Shown piece after piece: positions 12,031-25,348 of a stretch of 64,000 nt of DNA. The notes beneath the pieces are model-generated. The model was not told the DNA's origin, searched no databases, and saw only the letters and a list, made by a program, of their open reading frames with translations. Position 1 is the stretch's first letter, and each line of letters opens with the position of its first letter. The stretch is from Mansonella perstans (taxonomy: Eukaryota; Nematoda; Chromadorea; Rhabditida; Onchocercidae), in the NCBI GenBank assembly GCA_037074765.1, contig JBAMDO010000068.1:124001-188000 (forward strand), in the 5' to 3' direction. Position numbers and translations under genes: made by a program.

Positions 12031-13697
12031 ATGAAATTGAATATAGCATATCCAACTACTGGCTGTCAAAAAGTTTTTGAAATTGATGATGATAAGAAGC
12101 TACGAATTTTCTATGAAAAAAGAATGGCACAAGAAGTGGAAGCTGATGCTTTGGGCGATGAATGGAAGGTATTTTTTGTTTTCTATACTTATCTTTTACT
12201 CTATTACTTGAATTTTTTCTTTTGATCCATATTCTTCACTTTTTTTTTGATTTCAAGATAATGCCGTAGTTTTTTTTTTAATTTCATCGTTTATCATTTT
12301 AATAAGTTATACTACTGATCCTATATTTTTTACAATTTTAGCTATAGTTTCTTCTTTATTTATCTGATCTTTGCAATAATTAATCCTAAAATATAGTTAA
12401 TATTCAAATGTTGTGTGGAGAATTTTTGGACCTTTGCTTTCAGTGACAGTAAATAAATGAGAAAAAATGTACGTTCTAACATTTTTCAGGGGTACGTTTT
12501 GCGTATAACTGGTGGTAACGACAAGCAAGGTTTTCCAATGAAACAAGGTGTTTTGACAAATGGACGTGTACGTTTACTATTGTCAAAAGGACATTCTTGC
12601 TACCGATCTCGTCGAGATGGGGAACGTAAACGCAAATCAGTACGTGGATGTATTGTTGACGCTAATTTATCTGCTCTTGCTTTAATCATTGTGAAGAAAG
12701 GTAAGAAGTTCCATTATTATCGAGTTTCCGCATTTACTGCGAGAAACTGAAAAGTTTTTTATGAATTTACAAGATCCTTTCCTTTGAAATCAAATGTTAA
12801 CATTTAGCAAACTTCAGGAGAACAGGAAATTCCTGGTCTAACAGATACTACAGTTCCTCGTCGTTTGGGACCTAAACGTGCATCTAAAATCCGGAAATTG
12901 TTTAATCTAACGAAGAACGATGATGTTAGAAAGTATGTTATCCGTCGAAAACTGCCTGAAAAAGAGGGTAAGTTTATTCCTACGATTTGTGGTAGTTGTG
13001 GTTGTTTCAAATATCCTTCAGTTAGATATGCAAGTTTGGATAGTGTAGTTTGAATTATTATTCATCTATTTTAACAATAATTTTTATTGCATCAGCATTG
13101 AAGAGAGGCGCTTTCAAGATCGTAATAAACTTTACTCGACGTGTTTTTTACTCGATAGCCTGCATTCGCAAGTTAATTCGATTTTTCATGTACATATAGA
13201 TCTGCAGTATGAGATTCGAAATAAAATGAAAGTACTAACTCTTCAATTATAGGTCAGAAACCACGCAGTAAAGCACCAAAGATCCAGCGACTAATAACCC
13301 CGGTTGTATTGCAACGCAAACGAAGACGCCTGGCGATGAAAATTAAGCGAAGCATTAAACGTCGTGAAGATCAAGCTCAGTACCGTAAAATGATGATGCA
13401 GTATTCTAAGGTTTGTCAGTGCTGATGCAATTTTCTTTTTGTAGAATTTTGTTTAAACTGGATTTATGCCTAATTTGTCACTGACATTTGTTGATTCACA
13501 TTTTCTTTCTTTCACTTTTAATCCGCAAATGAGTCGATCTGCCAAGCTCGCTTTTGTTTCACTGTTTCAGAGAAATTTTTTCTATCTTCTGAAAATTCTT
13601 TTTTAAGGAAAAACAAGCAGCTAAGATTGCTCGCCGTCGCTCGTCAGCATCTCGTCGTGAATCAGAATCAGTGAGGTATAGCAAGAGCAGCAAATAA
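12031..13697 (+). CDS. rps-6: 40S ribosomal protein S6
   Basis: Small-subunit ribosomal protein eS6, part of the 40S body and a classic substrate of S6 kinase downstream of TORC1. Five exons: 12031-12168, 12490-12700, 12818-12967, 13253-13410 and 13608-13697 (TAA). All junctions keep phase, giving 248 residues against about 246-249 in animals. Recognisable blocks are the N-terminus [14 protein letters not shown], the [20 protein letters not shown] segment, [22 protein letters not shown], and the basic tail. The C-terminus keeps an [13 protein letters not shown] stretch matching the RRxSS phosphorylation cluster. The start is the family N-terminus and sits just after a probable spliced-leader acceptor. 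The gene is convergent with the DRH helicase gene, whose stop codon lies 462 bp away. Confidence 0.97.
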
Positions 13698-14159
13698 ATT
13701 TGTTGAATAATTATGATTTATTGTTGTCTCACATAAAACGATAAAACTGTTACTGTTTTAATACAACATTCGAATATTAATGCAGAATGATGTCAAACAG
13801 TATTCTGACACTTTTATTTGAGTAAGTGCGCAAGCGGTTCGTGCTACTGTGCAAGTGCAGCTTCGGCAAACGATCTCAAAATGCGCATTTCTCAAAAAAT
13901 GCTAATTAATTTCTAGTTAAACAAGTTCTCTCACACATAAAAGTGTGGAAATGAGAAAGAAATAAATATAAAAAAGGATGGTGGAGATGATTTGTAAGAG
14001 ATCTATCACAACAAAGTAGGGAAACTTTAAGAAAAAGGCTCTGGAATGGAAGTGTAATTACATCCTAAATTTACAATGGATTGCAATACTTTTAAATTGA
14101 CAAGTGGTTGAAGATTGGGCAGAGTGACAGCGACAAATAAAAGAAGTATTTCGAAGGGT
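13698..14159. other. Shared 3' intergenic region between convergent genes
   Basis: These 462 bp lie between the rps-6 stop and the DRH stop and must hold both 3' UTRs and poly(A) sites. AATAAA-type motifs occur on the plus strand at the rps-6 stop (13691-13697) and again near 13960. No further ORF is seen. Confidence 0.6.
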
Positions 14160-17100
14160 TTAATCCTCGATTATGAAAGATCGCTTTTCTTTTTTCATTT
14201 CAATGACAGCACGCTTGACTGCAAGTCCTGCTTCGGCCTCAAATTGAAGATGTTGCTCTTGTGAGTAGTTGTACAGCGAGTTCAACATCACTTTCTACAA
14301 AAATAAATAGAGATTCTTGCTTGTGGGTGGTTAATGAATAGATTCCTGCTTGCAGGTGGTCAATGACCATATAACTTTGTGCCATGAATCTTCTTAATTC
14401 TCTTGCGCTATTCAGTTAAAGATTCACAAGTTTCTTATACTGTGCATAGCCGACTAGATAAATTTAACTAACTGTCCAAACTAAAAATGAATCACTTACA
14501 AGATCGATTTCAGTGATTGGCTCAACGCAAAATCTATCCGCCATTAAAGAATCCCATTTTTTTTCGTACTGTGGTCGACCAGATAATCTCTCCTTATCAT
14601 CATCAATCATTATCGCTTTTGCCGCTATTGTTGGCAGGAAGGTACCGTATAATTTCACAATCGTACCCAATACTTCATTACAGTCTGATTCGCTCTTTCC
14701 TTTACAATGAGGCTTACCAACTAACGTTGCAATTGCCAGTGACTGTATTATCAAAAAAAAAACATTGAATTCAAAGCATCGATACAAGTAGATTAGTTCA
14801 TAAAATGGAGGTTGATTTTTTCAACGAGGATCCGAATGCTAAGCAGAAAAAGTGGAAAAAAGGAAAAGTAGTGATTAATAAATGAGCCTTTTACGTAAAG
14901 CCCCTTTATAAAGGCTCTTTCATGAATAAAATATCTATCATCTAATACCTTAAGATTTCACGTGTAATATACATAAAGTGAGAGTGGAAAAAGGGTAAAA
15001 GGATAAGGAAAAACATGAAGTAAAAAAGAAAACTAAACAATAATGAGCATTTAGATAGAAAATTGAATGCAATGTGAACAAATAAAGCAAAATGAATAAA
15101 AATAACGAAATCCTGTGGCATAAACTCTCGAAGAAAAAAGCAGAAATGTTACTGACGAAGCAAAATTTCGTGTTTTCATAAAAATATAAAACTTCTGCAA
15201 AATAACCTTACTTTTGCATTGTGAATTCGAGCATCAATCCGCTCCCAAATTGTTGGATCGCAACAAACATACTGGCTATCACACGCAATACGCATACTAC
15301 TACTATTACATATAAATGCACCACAAAGACGGCATTTCAAATCATAACTGTAATACCAAACATTGCTTTTGATGAAATTCATTTCGAAAAAAACATATTC
15401 TTTGACCTCAATTTAAAGTCCACCTTAATTCTAATTTCTTCACGTATAACTTGGATCTCTTTCCATGAATTAACAACTTTAGTTCTCAACTTTGAAATTC
15501 CACTGGAGTTCTGCAGAAACATCTTACAAAAAAATGACCATTTTCCTTCTAGTGAACGTTTCTTCTCATTCTCTCGTTTCAAATCTGCTTCATGAAGAGC
15601 TTTCATTTGATTAATTTTTGCTTCTACCTGAAAAGAATACCATTTTAACATACCACCAAAAACATTTCCCCATAAAATGTAATAATTACGAATGGCTTCA
15701 TCTGCTTGTGCCGGACAGAATATATAGAACCGATGCTGTCCTTCCAAGTATTATAAAATTCAGAAAACTAAGTTTTCGAATTTTTTGAAACTAAGATAAC
15801 AATCCCTTTAATTCTTTTTAAAAGCATTGCAATCTTTTCGTTCTTTTTCAATATATCCCAAAAGAAAGTCTCTGTCCTTAGCTTTAAATTGTCAAGAAAA
15901 AAGTAATGAAAAGAATTGAAATGGCAGAAATGATTAAATCAGAAAAGGTCCTAGAGAAAACTGTATTGAAGAATTCTGTAAACGTATATTACGCAACAAT
16001 TTCGAAAATCTATTGAAATTAAGTCATGAAAAAATTCCTTCAACAATGATGGGAGAATCCTAAAATTACAGCAGCAGACAATGATTATTATGCACAGTAA
16101 CCTACCAACTGTTTCATTTGATTCTCCGATTTTGTTTGCATATGTTCTAGGCAGCGTCTCATTAAGTGTTCTTTCTGAATGCTTTCCAACTCCTTTTCTT
16201 CTATAGAACCATCTAGCGCCAACAGAATTGATCTACTCTGCTTTGCTCGAGCTCGACCTGCAGTACTCGACAATCTTGTATGAAACACAGAGTGGAATAA
16301 TTATCAGTCCGGGAAAATTTCTTGGAAAAGAGTTAGAACAACTCATATACATATGGACTATTCATTCATGAAATCTAGGATCAATGTTCATAGGCAGAAT
16401 ATCTGCAAAATGAACTAACCTCTTCTCTGAATCAGTGACCTCTCGGTACCCGTGTTGTTGTATTTGATGATCAAATTACATGCAGAAATGTCCAAACCTT
16501 CTTCAGCAACTGATGTGGCCACTAAAACCTTCAAAGTACCCTGATTGAAATTTTCAATCGCTGTCCGTTGCTCTTCAGCCGTTTGACTAATCAAGATGGA
16601 TGACCGATTTGAACCTTAACACATGTGAACTACATAGATTCATATCATTTATTAGTATTTTCATACATTTATTGTTAAGTATCATCATTCTTTGGTATCA
16701 TCTCACGGCACTATTTGTTTTTTTAGTACTATCACATTATTCAATCGGAAATAATTTCGTTTATATCATTAAAAACAACAAGTGTATTATTTTTGCATTG
16801 TTTTGCTAAAAAAATAAATATTTCCGAAAGATTTAAATCCTTTTGCATAAAAAAAGAAGCATACTAGTAACGAATCCAACTGCGCGACTTGTTCCATCAA
16901 CAATTTTGACAGCGTTCAAATGATATGACAGATACTGGGCCAGTCTACGAGTTGTCACGAAAATTATGGTTCTAGATGCTGGATCTGATTTGTATTGTTC
17001 GCGCAAAATATTGTGCAACATTTTTAAGATTTCCTTCTCGTCATCTCCGTTATTTTTCTTGAAATCTAGTTCTCTCGGTTTCACAAATTCTACAAAAGAA

Positions 17101-20100
17101 ATATAGAAAAGTCTACAAGGAAAAAGCAGATCATTTTTGACCTCCTTACTGCTCTGCTCTTTACTGTAAAAAAAGAATCTATAGAAAGCTTTAAATGAGA
17201 TTCCATATGAAAATCTGAGAAATAAAAACCGTGAAAATAATTTCGATGGCACAAAAATGACGCTTCATAACATTAAAAAAAAGATCGAAGAGAGGAACGA
17301 GTAAAGCAGTGTTAGCGATAACAGACGACAAAATATTACTCGAGGTCTTGATAAAACCAGTGTCAACAAGTTACATACTTTCAAAAAGTCTCCCCAACTG
17401 ATTCTGAATCGTTGTATTATCACCTGCATTCGGTGAAATTTCTTTTGTCATATTTTCGTGCAAATAACTGTAAGCATACTGATTCGGCAATAAGTCGGTC
17501 AAGTTCAGAGCATGATAATAATACTGAAACAGAAATCTCATCAATAAAAGTAAGACAGAAAAGAATCCTAAGTAAATCTCCAGAAATTGATGAACATGAA
17601 CCCATCAGAAAGAATGTTGCAGCAACATCCTGTCATTTCCAAAACGTTTAACTAATCGTTCCGTGAATAAAAAGTGCTTACTCCAAGATGTTCAAGCATT
17701 TTGATCAATCGATGCTTTAGTTTATTACCAGGTAACTCCATTAAACGATTTTTTAAATATCCAATGAAGCTCTCGTAACGTGTTGAATTCCGGTGTGACG
17801 GAAATATAATTTCCTCCTGAAATTAGCATGAAGCTGAATGAGATAAAAACACTATGAAATGAAAGAAAATTTTAGATATATTCAGCTATCTTGAAATATT
17901 TATTCCTAAAAAATATGAAACTAGTTCCCTCACTCGCTTATACATTGACGATCCTCAGATGCGTTTATGAATACTGACAGCATGAATATACAATGAAGAG
18001 CAAGCATTCTGAACAATTCATATAAATATATTGGATGCACTCAATCAAAGAAGATTAATTTACAATCACTTAACACACACCATAATAACACTACACTGCT
18101 TTTTCCTTTAAACTTCGTTCTATAGTGAAGAATAGTTTAGTTTACTTTGGTAATCATAAAAATAAAAATATATAGTACCGCAAAAAAATCGGTTTAAGTG
18201 CAGGAAAAGAAAAAATAAATAAATAAATAAATGAAAGGCAACAAACCATCCTAAGATTAATAGCTTTATTTTCAACTATTTTTTCAAGGTCCTGCTTTAT
18301 GGCCAATTCAATTTTCCTCATACAGATTTCTAATGATTGAGAAAAACTATCGTACTGAGGCCGATGAGCACGTTTTATGTCTGAAAAAAAGAAACGAACA
18401 ACGCTTTTGCGCTTTTTTTCTCAGTTTTACGGCCCCTATTTTTTCATAGTGAACAATGCCCACTGGAATAATTAAATTTAATCGGATTTTAATATATGCT
18501 TCAATAACTTCCAAAGAAACAAACCATCGATAGGTGGTTTAACGTAATAACGAAGATTTTCCACATGTTTTCGAACTGTACTAATGGAGTGGGCAGAGAG
18601 TTTGGCACATAAATCCATCATATGCTGTAATTTGATGAATACTAAATAGTCAACGGGTAAATCAAAATTCCTAAAAATGAAAAAAAGAACAAAAGAGAGA
18701 GAAGACAGAAAGTGAATGAAGACACGACAGTAGATGACAAAAGAAGCTATTCTGCTTCTAAAATGCAATCTCTGTAATCAAAAGATTTTCATCGCACTGA
18801 AAAAACAAACATCAAGTGCTGCTTCAACATTCGCACGTCCAGCACCAAGTGGCAAAGAAGCAGTTAAGCCAACAATTTGTGGCTTCGGTCCATCAAATCT
18901 ATGCAACATTCGCATCAGAACTGGAAAAAAGGAATCGCCATTTTCAAATTCAAGTTCATTTCAAAACCATATTGAAAATTTCAAAGGAAAACTATGCTCA
19001 TTTTCCCTACAATGCTCATACTCATCATCCTTAAAATAACACCATTATGAAGAAGCAATGCTTAAAGCTATAGCTGCACCTACCACTGCTTATTATTAAT
19101 ACATCGCTACTATTATTAATACTGGTAATCATTCAGTTAACCTGAGTTGGTCTAGATTATCAGGTTTTGAAAAAATCTAAAAATTGCCGTGATATGGGTG
19201 GTCTCCGTCACAATGATGGCATTCATCAAATATGAACATCGAGAAATCAGTGAAGTACAAACGATCATCTCGACGTACGCTTCTCAGTAAATTTCTAGAA
19301 AATAAAAACCAAGAAATTTATGGGGCAAATTATCATCAGTAGTCATTTCTTTCATAGTTAACTTATTTTAAGTTAATTATTTAACTGTAAATTATAAAGG
19401 TTAGAAACTGACATGAAAATCTGCGGTGTGAAAACGGTAACATGACTTGCTAAAACATTTGGAGCTCGTCCATTCTCATCAACCGGTTCATTTCCACTCA
19501 TACCGTCGACCCAAAATGTTTTTCGCAGATAACAATTCAACATTATACATTGTTGCTCTACAAGTAGAATTGTTGGCACAAGCATCGCTACCTAAAACAG
19601 CTGAAATTTTAAAAATTTAATTCAAATCATTCCTATTGATTATGCGGCCGCTCACTAGGTACGATTAATCTAGAAAATTTTTCAGAATGGCAGCCTAGAC
19701 ATCGATTTCCAACCAAGGCTGATTTGTTTCATTTGAACTCAGCTAACATGTGATATTGCGTTCTAAATCTTTCTAAAGCTTCCACAACATGCATATCGCT
19801 TCCAGAATATGAAGCTGATTCAGCACATGATATAATTCTGCTGATAGAAATAAAAACTGAGCTCAACTTCCCTAACATAACAGCAAAAACAAACCCTCGA
19901 CAGCTTATTTACAGCTTTCATTGCTCTAAAATGTTCCAGAATGATGTATGCAGCTACAACAGTTTTTCCCGATCCAGTTGGAGCACAAATGATTGTGTTC
20001 ACTCCTCGACAAGCCGCTTCCACCAACTCCTGCTGATATGGTCGCAGTTCAATCGATTCTGCATCCTCCAGATGTTCCAGTTTTTCATCACCTATATAAC

Positions 20101-22617
20101 TATTTTTTTTTTACCGCATTACATTACCGTTGTCAAGTTGATGATACCAATGAAAAAAGTGAATACGTTCTGCTACTGAGTTTGAAATAAAAAGATCCAC
20201 TCAATGAGTAGAAAAAGAACATACTAATTGCCTTCATCCGATATTCCTTGTAATGTTCTTGGGTGCGATTTTCCGGTTTCTCTGGTTCTTCTAGCTCTGC
20301 CACAGTATTTGGTAACCCATTTTGTAGTCCCGACTTATTCTGAGATATCTTCAGGATTCGGCATTGTGCATTGTAGGTATCTAAAATATATCTGCTTAAG
20401 ATGCATATAAAAGTAGCCAATACAAGACCACACGATATTCACACAAGGATTATATACTAATGAATCACTTAAAAATGACTAGCCATTAATTTCATCATCT
20501 ACCTTTAAATCTATTTTCCAAAACTTACCCAAGTGGACCTTGTAATCAGGATCGATAAATTCGGGTATGGAACGATTAGCACTATCAATAAGGCAAGCAT
20601 TTAAAAAATCGAAATACCAGTTAAATGACTCATTTTCCAAACATTTTATTTTAGGTAGGTTCCTCATCAAATAACATGCCGCTTCTTCATATTCTGAAAT
20701 GAAAAAACTCAATTTGGAAAAAACTCCGTTTTTTTTAATAGAGAACTGAAATTATTAATACGAAAAGCAGAAATCCAGCGCAGTAAAAGAAAACAAAAAT
20801 TTTCTATTCGATTAATAATTTTAATACGAAACACAAACTTCATACTTTTGGATTTCATCATTTCCCGCACGACATTCTTAATGGATTCATAGCGAACATC
20901 CTTTAATCCCGCACAGATTGGCAGTGGTTCAATTGTCATTGTGATTTTATCCATTCTTTTCGCATCTTCACAGAATATTTTATGATAATATTCCAACGAT
21001 TTCGATGATATACTTTCATGAATCAAATGAAACAGAGCTTTATTCTCTACAAAAAAAAAGGAAAAAAATACTAGGACCAAATAACAAGTTATTGTATCTT
21101 GAAATAACAACTAAATTCAAAAAAAACCATGCTTGATTTAACTTGAATAACTTGATTCGGAACTATATAATTATATGATCATAAAAAACATGGCATTTTC
21201 GATTTCGAATCTGAATACAGTGATTTTCTGTCTTAATTTTAATCTAAATAAAGTCTTGCATATTTTTACTGCAGTTCTTTTAGTCCTTTCAAAGTTTCTG
21301 AAACTCTCGCGATTTATTTTTTTCCAAGCATTCTATCAGTAAGTACCAATGAGTATCCTGATTAATAGCAAATTAAATCTTAATAAAAAATGATGCCCTT
21401 TATCACGTAATTTTATGCATATATGTCCTACGAAAAACCAGTTTATGTGTGCGTGAATGTCTGAGGTAGCTTTAGTATGTTCCATCATCAATATTTTCAC
21501 TGACCATAGCAAACATTTGATCTTCATAAAACTGATATTAAATAGTATGTCGAAGAAGGAAAAACTATAAGCGTGGTACAGAAAAATGAGAGATTTGCAA
21601 CAGAAACCAGTAAGAATGTTGATAAAAATCGATGATGAGTGCAATTAACAGTATTGACTATTTTGAAATTATGATCAAAAATTAGTCTAGAAGAAAACTT
21701 CATTAGTACTAAAACTTCGTCATCATTAGTACCTTTAGTAGCCATGGAGAGTAGACAAGTCAAGGCCTCACAATTAAAGCATATCCGACGCCAGAAATAA
21801 TTTAGTGCCATTTTTTTGCTGGAATCGTTCTTGTACAGATCCATAAGTCGAGCAAAACATTTCGAGTCATATGAAACAAAATTAAATCTTATAGGTATGC
21901 ATGAGATTTTACCAAAATAATATTCTAAAACAAAACCGCAAGTTTAACTGCTCCAAACCTTATTTGATATTTAACGTTCAGAAAGAAATAGTTGTGATTT
22001 ATAACACGAAAAAAATGAAACATCTGCAGCAAACATCAGCATAAGCATTGATGGAAATTGAAAACTGATGTAATTTACAATAACCATTATTTTAAAATTA
22101 TGATCAATAAAAAATTAAGCCTGAAAACAGCGAGCAAAAATTTGAAAATCGCGTCCAAATACAATGACAAAATTATAATTTTAATAAAATTTTGACATCA
22201 TTTCGAAAAGTCATACCAAAAAATTGGCGAAATTGTTGCAACTTTTCCGGACTGTCAACTGATTCCAGCAATTCCGCTTTGTAAAGCCTTAGATGACCCA
22301 AACGAAATCCTTCATCACTTGCTATCTAAAATTTTCCGCTATGTCAAAAAGATCTGATAACTATAACGCACAGTGAATGTGGGAAGGAATTAGCAAATAG
22401 ATGAGTGAAAAATGTTTCAAACTTCTTAATCTTTCTATTAAAAATCAAATCTTCAAATGATATTAAAAAGTATATGAAAATATTGAATTTGCTGAATTAC
22501 TAAAATTTCAGACATATAAGTCAGAACGTGTGATATGGGAGAAAATTGACTTACTAATTTGGAAAATTCGTCGTCATCCTTGATGAAATTTTGTTCGGAT
22601 GACTTAGTTTGAATCAT
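14160..22617 (-). CDS. drh: RIG-I-like / Dicer-related helicase (DRH family)
   Basis: DExD/H RNA helicase of the RIG-I receptor family. In C. elegans DRH-1 senses viral dsRNA with Dicer and DRH-3 makes 22G small RNAs. There are 21 exons: 22617-22555, 22325-22217, 21924-21733, 21046-20846, 20693-20529, 20380-20225, 20091-19895, 19591-19413, 19294-19188, 18920-18811, 18624-18525, 18380-18247, 17816-17682, 17523-17379, 17089-16865, 16614-16420, 16257-16106, 15627-15407, 15347-15212, 14742-14500 and 14294-14160. They sum to 3300 nt (1099 aa), in phase throughout. Residues 1-295 form a helical N-terminal region where CARD-like domains sit in the family. Motif I APTGSGKT is near 331, motif Ia/Ib VAMLVPT and FTPQIF follow, motif II DECH is near 444, III TAS near 475, [14 protein letters not shown] near 765 and VI QRRGRARA near 803. 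The C-terminal zinc domain has CRLC near 934 and a second Cys pair near 987-995. ATG 22617 follows a TTTCAG acceptor by 4 nt. One intron (from 19187) has a GC donor. Whether it is DRH-1 or DRH-3 is unresolved. Confidence 0.95.
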
Positions 22618-24270
22618 TTGCCTGAAATAGCCAAATTATGCCAAATGATTGCCAAGCCAATAATCTGAAGTACATTTTGGCCCATAGATCATACTTTCAC
22701 AGCGCAGTTTTTCGAACACAAACTAATAACAAATATAGGACAAGTGCAAATTCATGTCCCATTCAAGATAATGCTCTACTTGGCATGCCTAAATTCCAGC
22801 CATCTGCAGAATAGGCAGTTGAGCTCCAACTTGAAATTTAAGATGTGTAAAAGTTATGCATGAAATGCGCACTTCAAATGCACACTTATTTGCATATCAA
22901 TTTCTATTTCCATTTCCAATTCCGATTTAAATTAGGAAAAATCCATCCTAATTGAGTGAAATATTTAAAGATCATTGACATATAGTGATATGATATCATA
23001 AGATTGATAGAGTGATAGAAAAAAACAATAAAGATTTGAAGGATTACTGTGTCCACCACCTGCCATGTATCACTTTCGCTATGCTGCAAAAAATTTGCAA
23101 TGATTAAGATAGCTATTTGATGTAAAATGTTGTTGCAATTTGCATAAATCCAATTTGACATCATAACTTCAAATTTTAAACTTTTATTACTAATTGATTA
23201 GTAAAATTAAATTAAAAAAAAAAAAAATTTTTTTTAGTGTTACTGAATGAAAATAGTCATCCTTTACCAATGGATCATTAAAAATTAGCGGGCCATTTAT
23301 TGAAATTTTTTACTTTTTTTTTTATGAACTATTTACGCCAAATATTTAGCTTGAACTTTTGAGAGTACTGGAAAAGCGATAAGTAGATATTCGCAAAACT
23401 TTTCAGCAAAGTAAAATGCCATCTTATCATTCGCTGTTTGTTTTGCATGGAACAAATAAGGAAATTAATTATTAAAATTAAAATTTTTTTTTAATTAATA
23501 ATTTTAAAATTAATTAATAAAAAAATTTTTTTTATTTAAATTAATAAAATTTTTTGCTAAAAACAAGCACACTTATACGAAAGTGAAATCACAGCTCAGT
23601 TTAATATTTTACAAAGCAAATAATCTTCTATGACACAAAATTCTCTGTAAAATGAAATGAAAATGTCAATAATTTTTTACTATTTTGTGATACTGCTGAA
23701 GCAAGCAGAAGAAATTCGGCTTTTATTATATCGAATTTTTGATATATCCTGCATTATCAAACAACTGATTTTAAATCCATTCAAGCATAGCAGTTTTTTG
23801 AGATTTTTATAATTCTAAAATTCAAAAATTTAAGAATTTTGAGCAAAAAATAATGCCAAATAAGTACTCTTTGAAATCGCCGTAAATTCCATGGAAATTG
23901 ATATTTAAATTTTGATAAGAATATGCATCATATATCAAAAATTATGAAAATCGTCGTTTACCTATAAACAAAAAAAAAAAAAAAGTATTTCTGCGATATA
24001 ACTAGAATTAGTCCTAGCATATCTCACACGCACTAATTGAGGAATTAAATTAACTACAAAATTTATTTTTGTGGATCTGCTAATCAAAACAAGAAAAAGC
24101 ATGCATCAACAATATGTATTAAATTTTAGTAATCGGAAAAAAGAACTTCAGGCATAACATCGATATCATCGATAGACTTTGAAGTCACAACATATTATGG
24201 ACTGCAATGATTCTGAATTTTAAAAAAAGTGTAAAAAACAAATTATATTTCACAAAAATATATACAGCAA
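22618..24270. other. Intergenic region between DRH and LAMTOR3 genes
   Basis: The region is A+T-rich and includes a palindromic A/T block at about 23460-23550. It begins with the probable spliced-leader acceptor of the DRH gene (TTTCAG read on the minus strand, ending at 22622, 4 nt before the ATG). A minus-strand frame at 22904-23164 has no splice signals or recognisable content. The roughly 1.65 kb spacing argues against an operon joining LAMTOR3 to DRH. Confidence 0.5.
22622..22632 (-). promoter_or_regulatory. Probable spliced-leader acceptor of the DRH gene
   Basis: On the minus strand CTATTTCAG is followed by GCAA and the ATG of the DRH gene. A leader of 4 nt before a start codon that yields a fully in-phase 1099-residue protein indicates trans-splicing rather than a missing upstream exon. 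This is inferred from consensus only. Confidence 0.55.
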
Positions 24271-25348
24271 TCAATGTAAGCCAGCAGCATTCGCAATTTC
24301 GGTAATAATCGGTTCTAGCGAATGCCTAAGGTTTCGTAGTGTACCAATAGAAGATTCAGAACTTGCAATAATGATCACAAAGAGTGGGCTAATTTGAAGT
24401 ATTACCAGTGTTGTCGACTCATAACTGCAAATACAACATAATATACATAAAAATAGTGAAATTAATAAATAAAAAAAAGAAATTTCAACAAAAGTAAATT
24501 TAAAATTTTTTGAACATTCTTAAAAAAAATAAGTGAGCTAAATTTGATTTGCGAAAACGAATATAGGGTCACTACAAAAAAGTCTGACGGAATATACTAT
24601 ATCTTCTGTGTCGTGATTTTCATTAGAAAAAGTATTACTTTTTTTCAATCGGCATCTTTCAATAAATTGCAAATGCTAACTTATCGACTATTTTTTTTTT
24701 TTTTTTTTTTTTTGAAAAATTCTTTTTTCATTTGAAAACTTGTAAATTTTACCCAAATAACTGAAACACAAGAATAAAATGCATACCAAAAAACTGCCGA
24801 CTTTTGCTCACCAAGATTCAACTTGGGTATCTGTTCCACAGTTATCTGATTGCTGTTAATCTGCTGCATTCGATTTCGCAGATCTTCTTCTGCAAATGGA
24901 TTGAAAAAAATCCTTAAAATTATAATTTTTACAACTAAGGTCACAATCATACCAGACATAACATTTTGTGTTCTAAAAGAATGTCACATAATGCCTAACA
25001 ATATCTGAGAAAAGGATACGCTCACTGGGCAATACCAAAAAATATTTAAAGTGGTAAAGTCCCTGTGATATCATCAGATTGCAGAAGAAAATCTGTGGAA
25101 AATGGTTCAAGTGCAAGGAAATGAGAAAAATTAAATTTGCAAAATATGCAATCGAGTTTTGACGATGAACCCCGAGGACACTTTCTTTTTTTAGAAATCT
25201 TAAAGGATTAAATAATGGAAAAAATAAAAATCATACCACCTAATTCATTCACACCAATAATCGGTATGCCTTCCTTGTCAGTGATAAAGATATGCTGTAT
25301 GCCTTGCGTATTCAACAGCAATTTTTGCAACGATTTCGTTATTTCCAT
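24271..25348 (-). CDS. lmtr-3: LAMTOR3 / MP1, Ragulator roadblock subunit
   Basis: Roadblock-domain scaffold that pairs with LAMTOR2 in the Ragulator complex on lysosomes, where it helps recruit Rag GTPases and TORC1 and scaffolds MEK/ERK. Three exons (25348-25237, 24889-24787, 24424-24271) join in phase and give 122 residues, against 124 in human. The N-terminal part reads GIQHIFITDKEGIPIIGV, matching the family's conserved 'haivvsDrdGvPvi' strand. The middle exon ends SAVFC and continues YESTTLVILQISPLFVII in the last exon, matching the central roadblock strands. The ATG at 25348 starts directly before the first helix, and an AG precedes it by 2 nt. It is on the same strand as Pellino (upstream) and DRH (downstream) but widely spaced from both. 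No truncation or odd residue is seen. Confidence 0.9.

Noticed and set aside
15221..15595. Plus-strand frame of 124 codons
   Set aside because: Exact antisense of two DRH helicase exons; it is open only because of their codon use.
22904..23164. Minus-strand hydrophobic frame upstream of DRH
   Set aside because: No acceptor, no homology, and DRH already has a complete start with a leader site at 22622.
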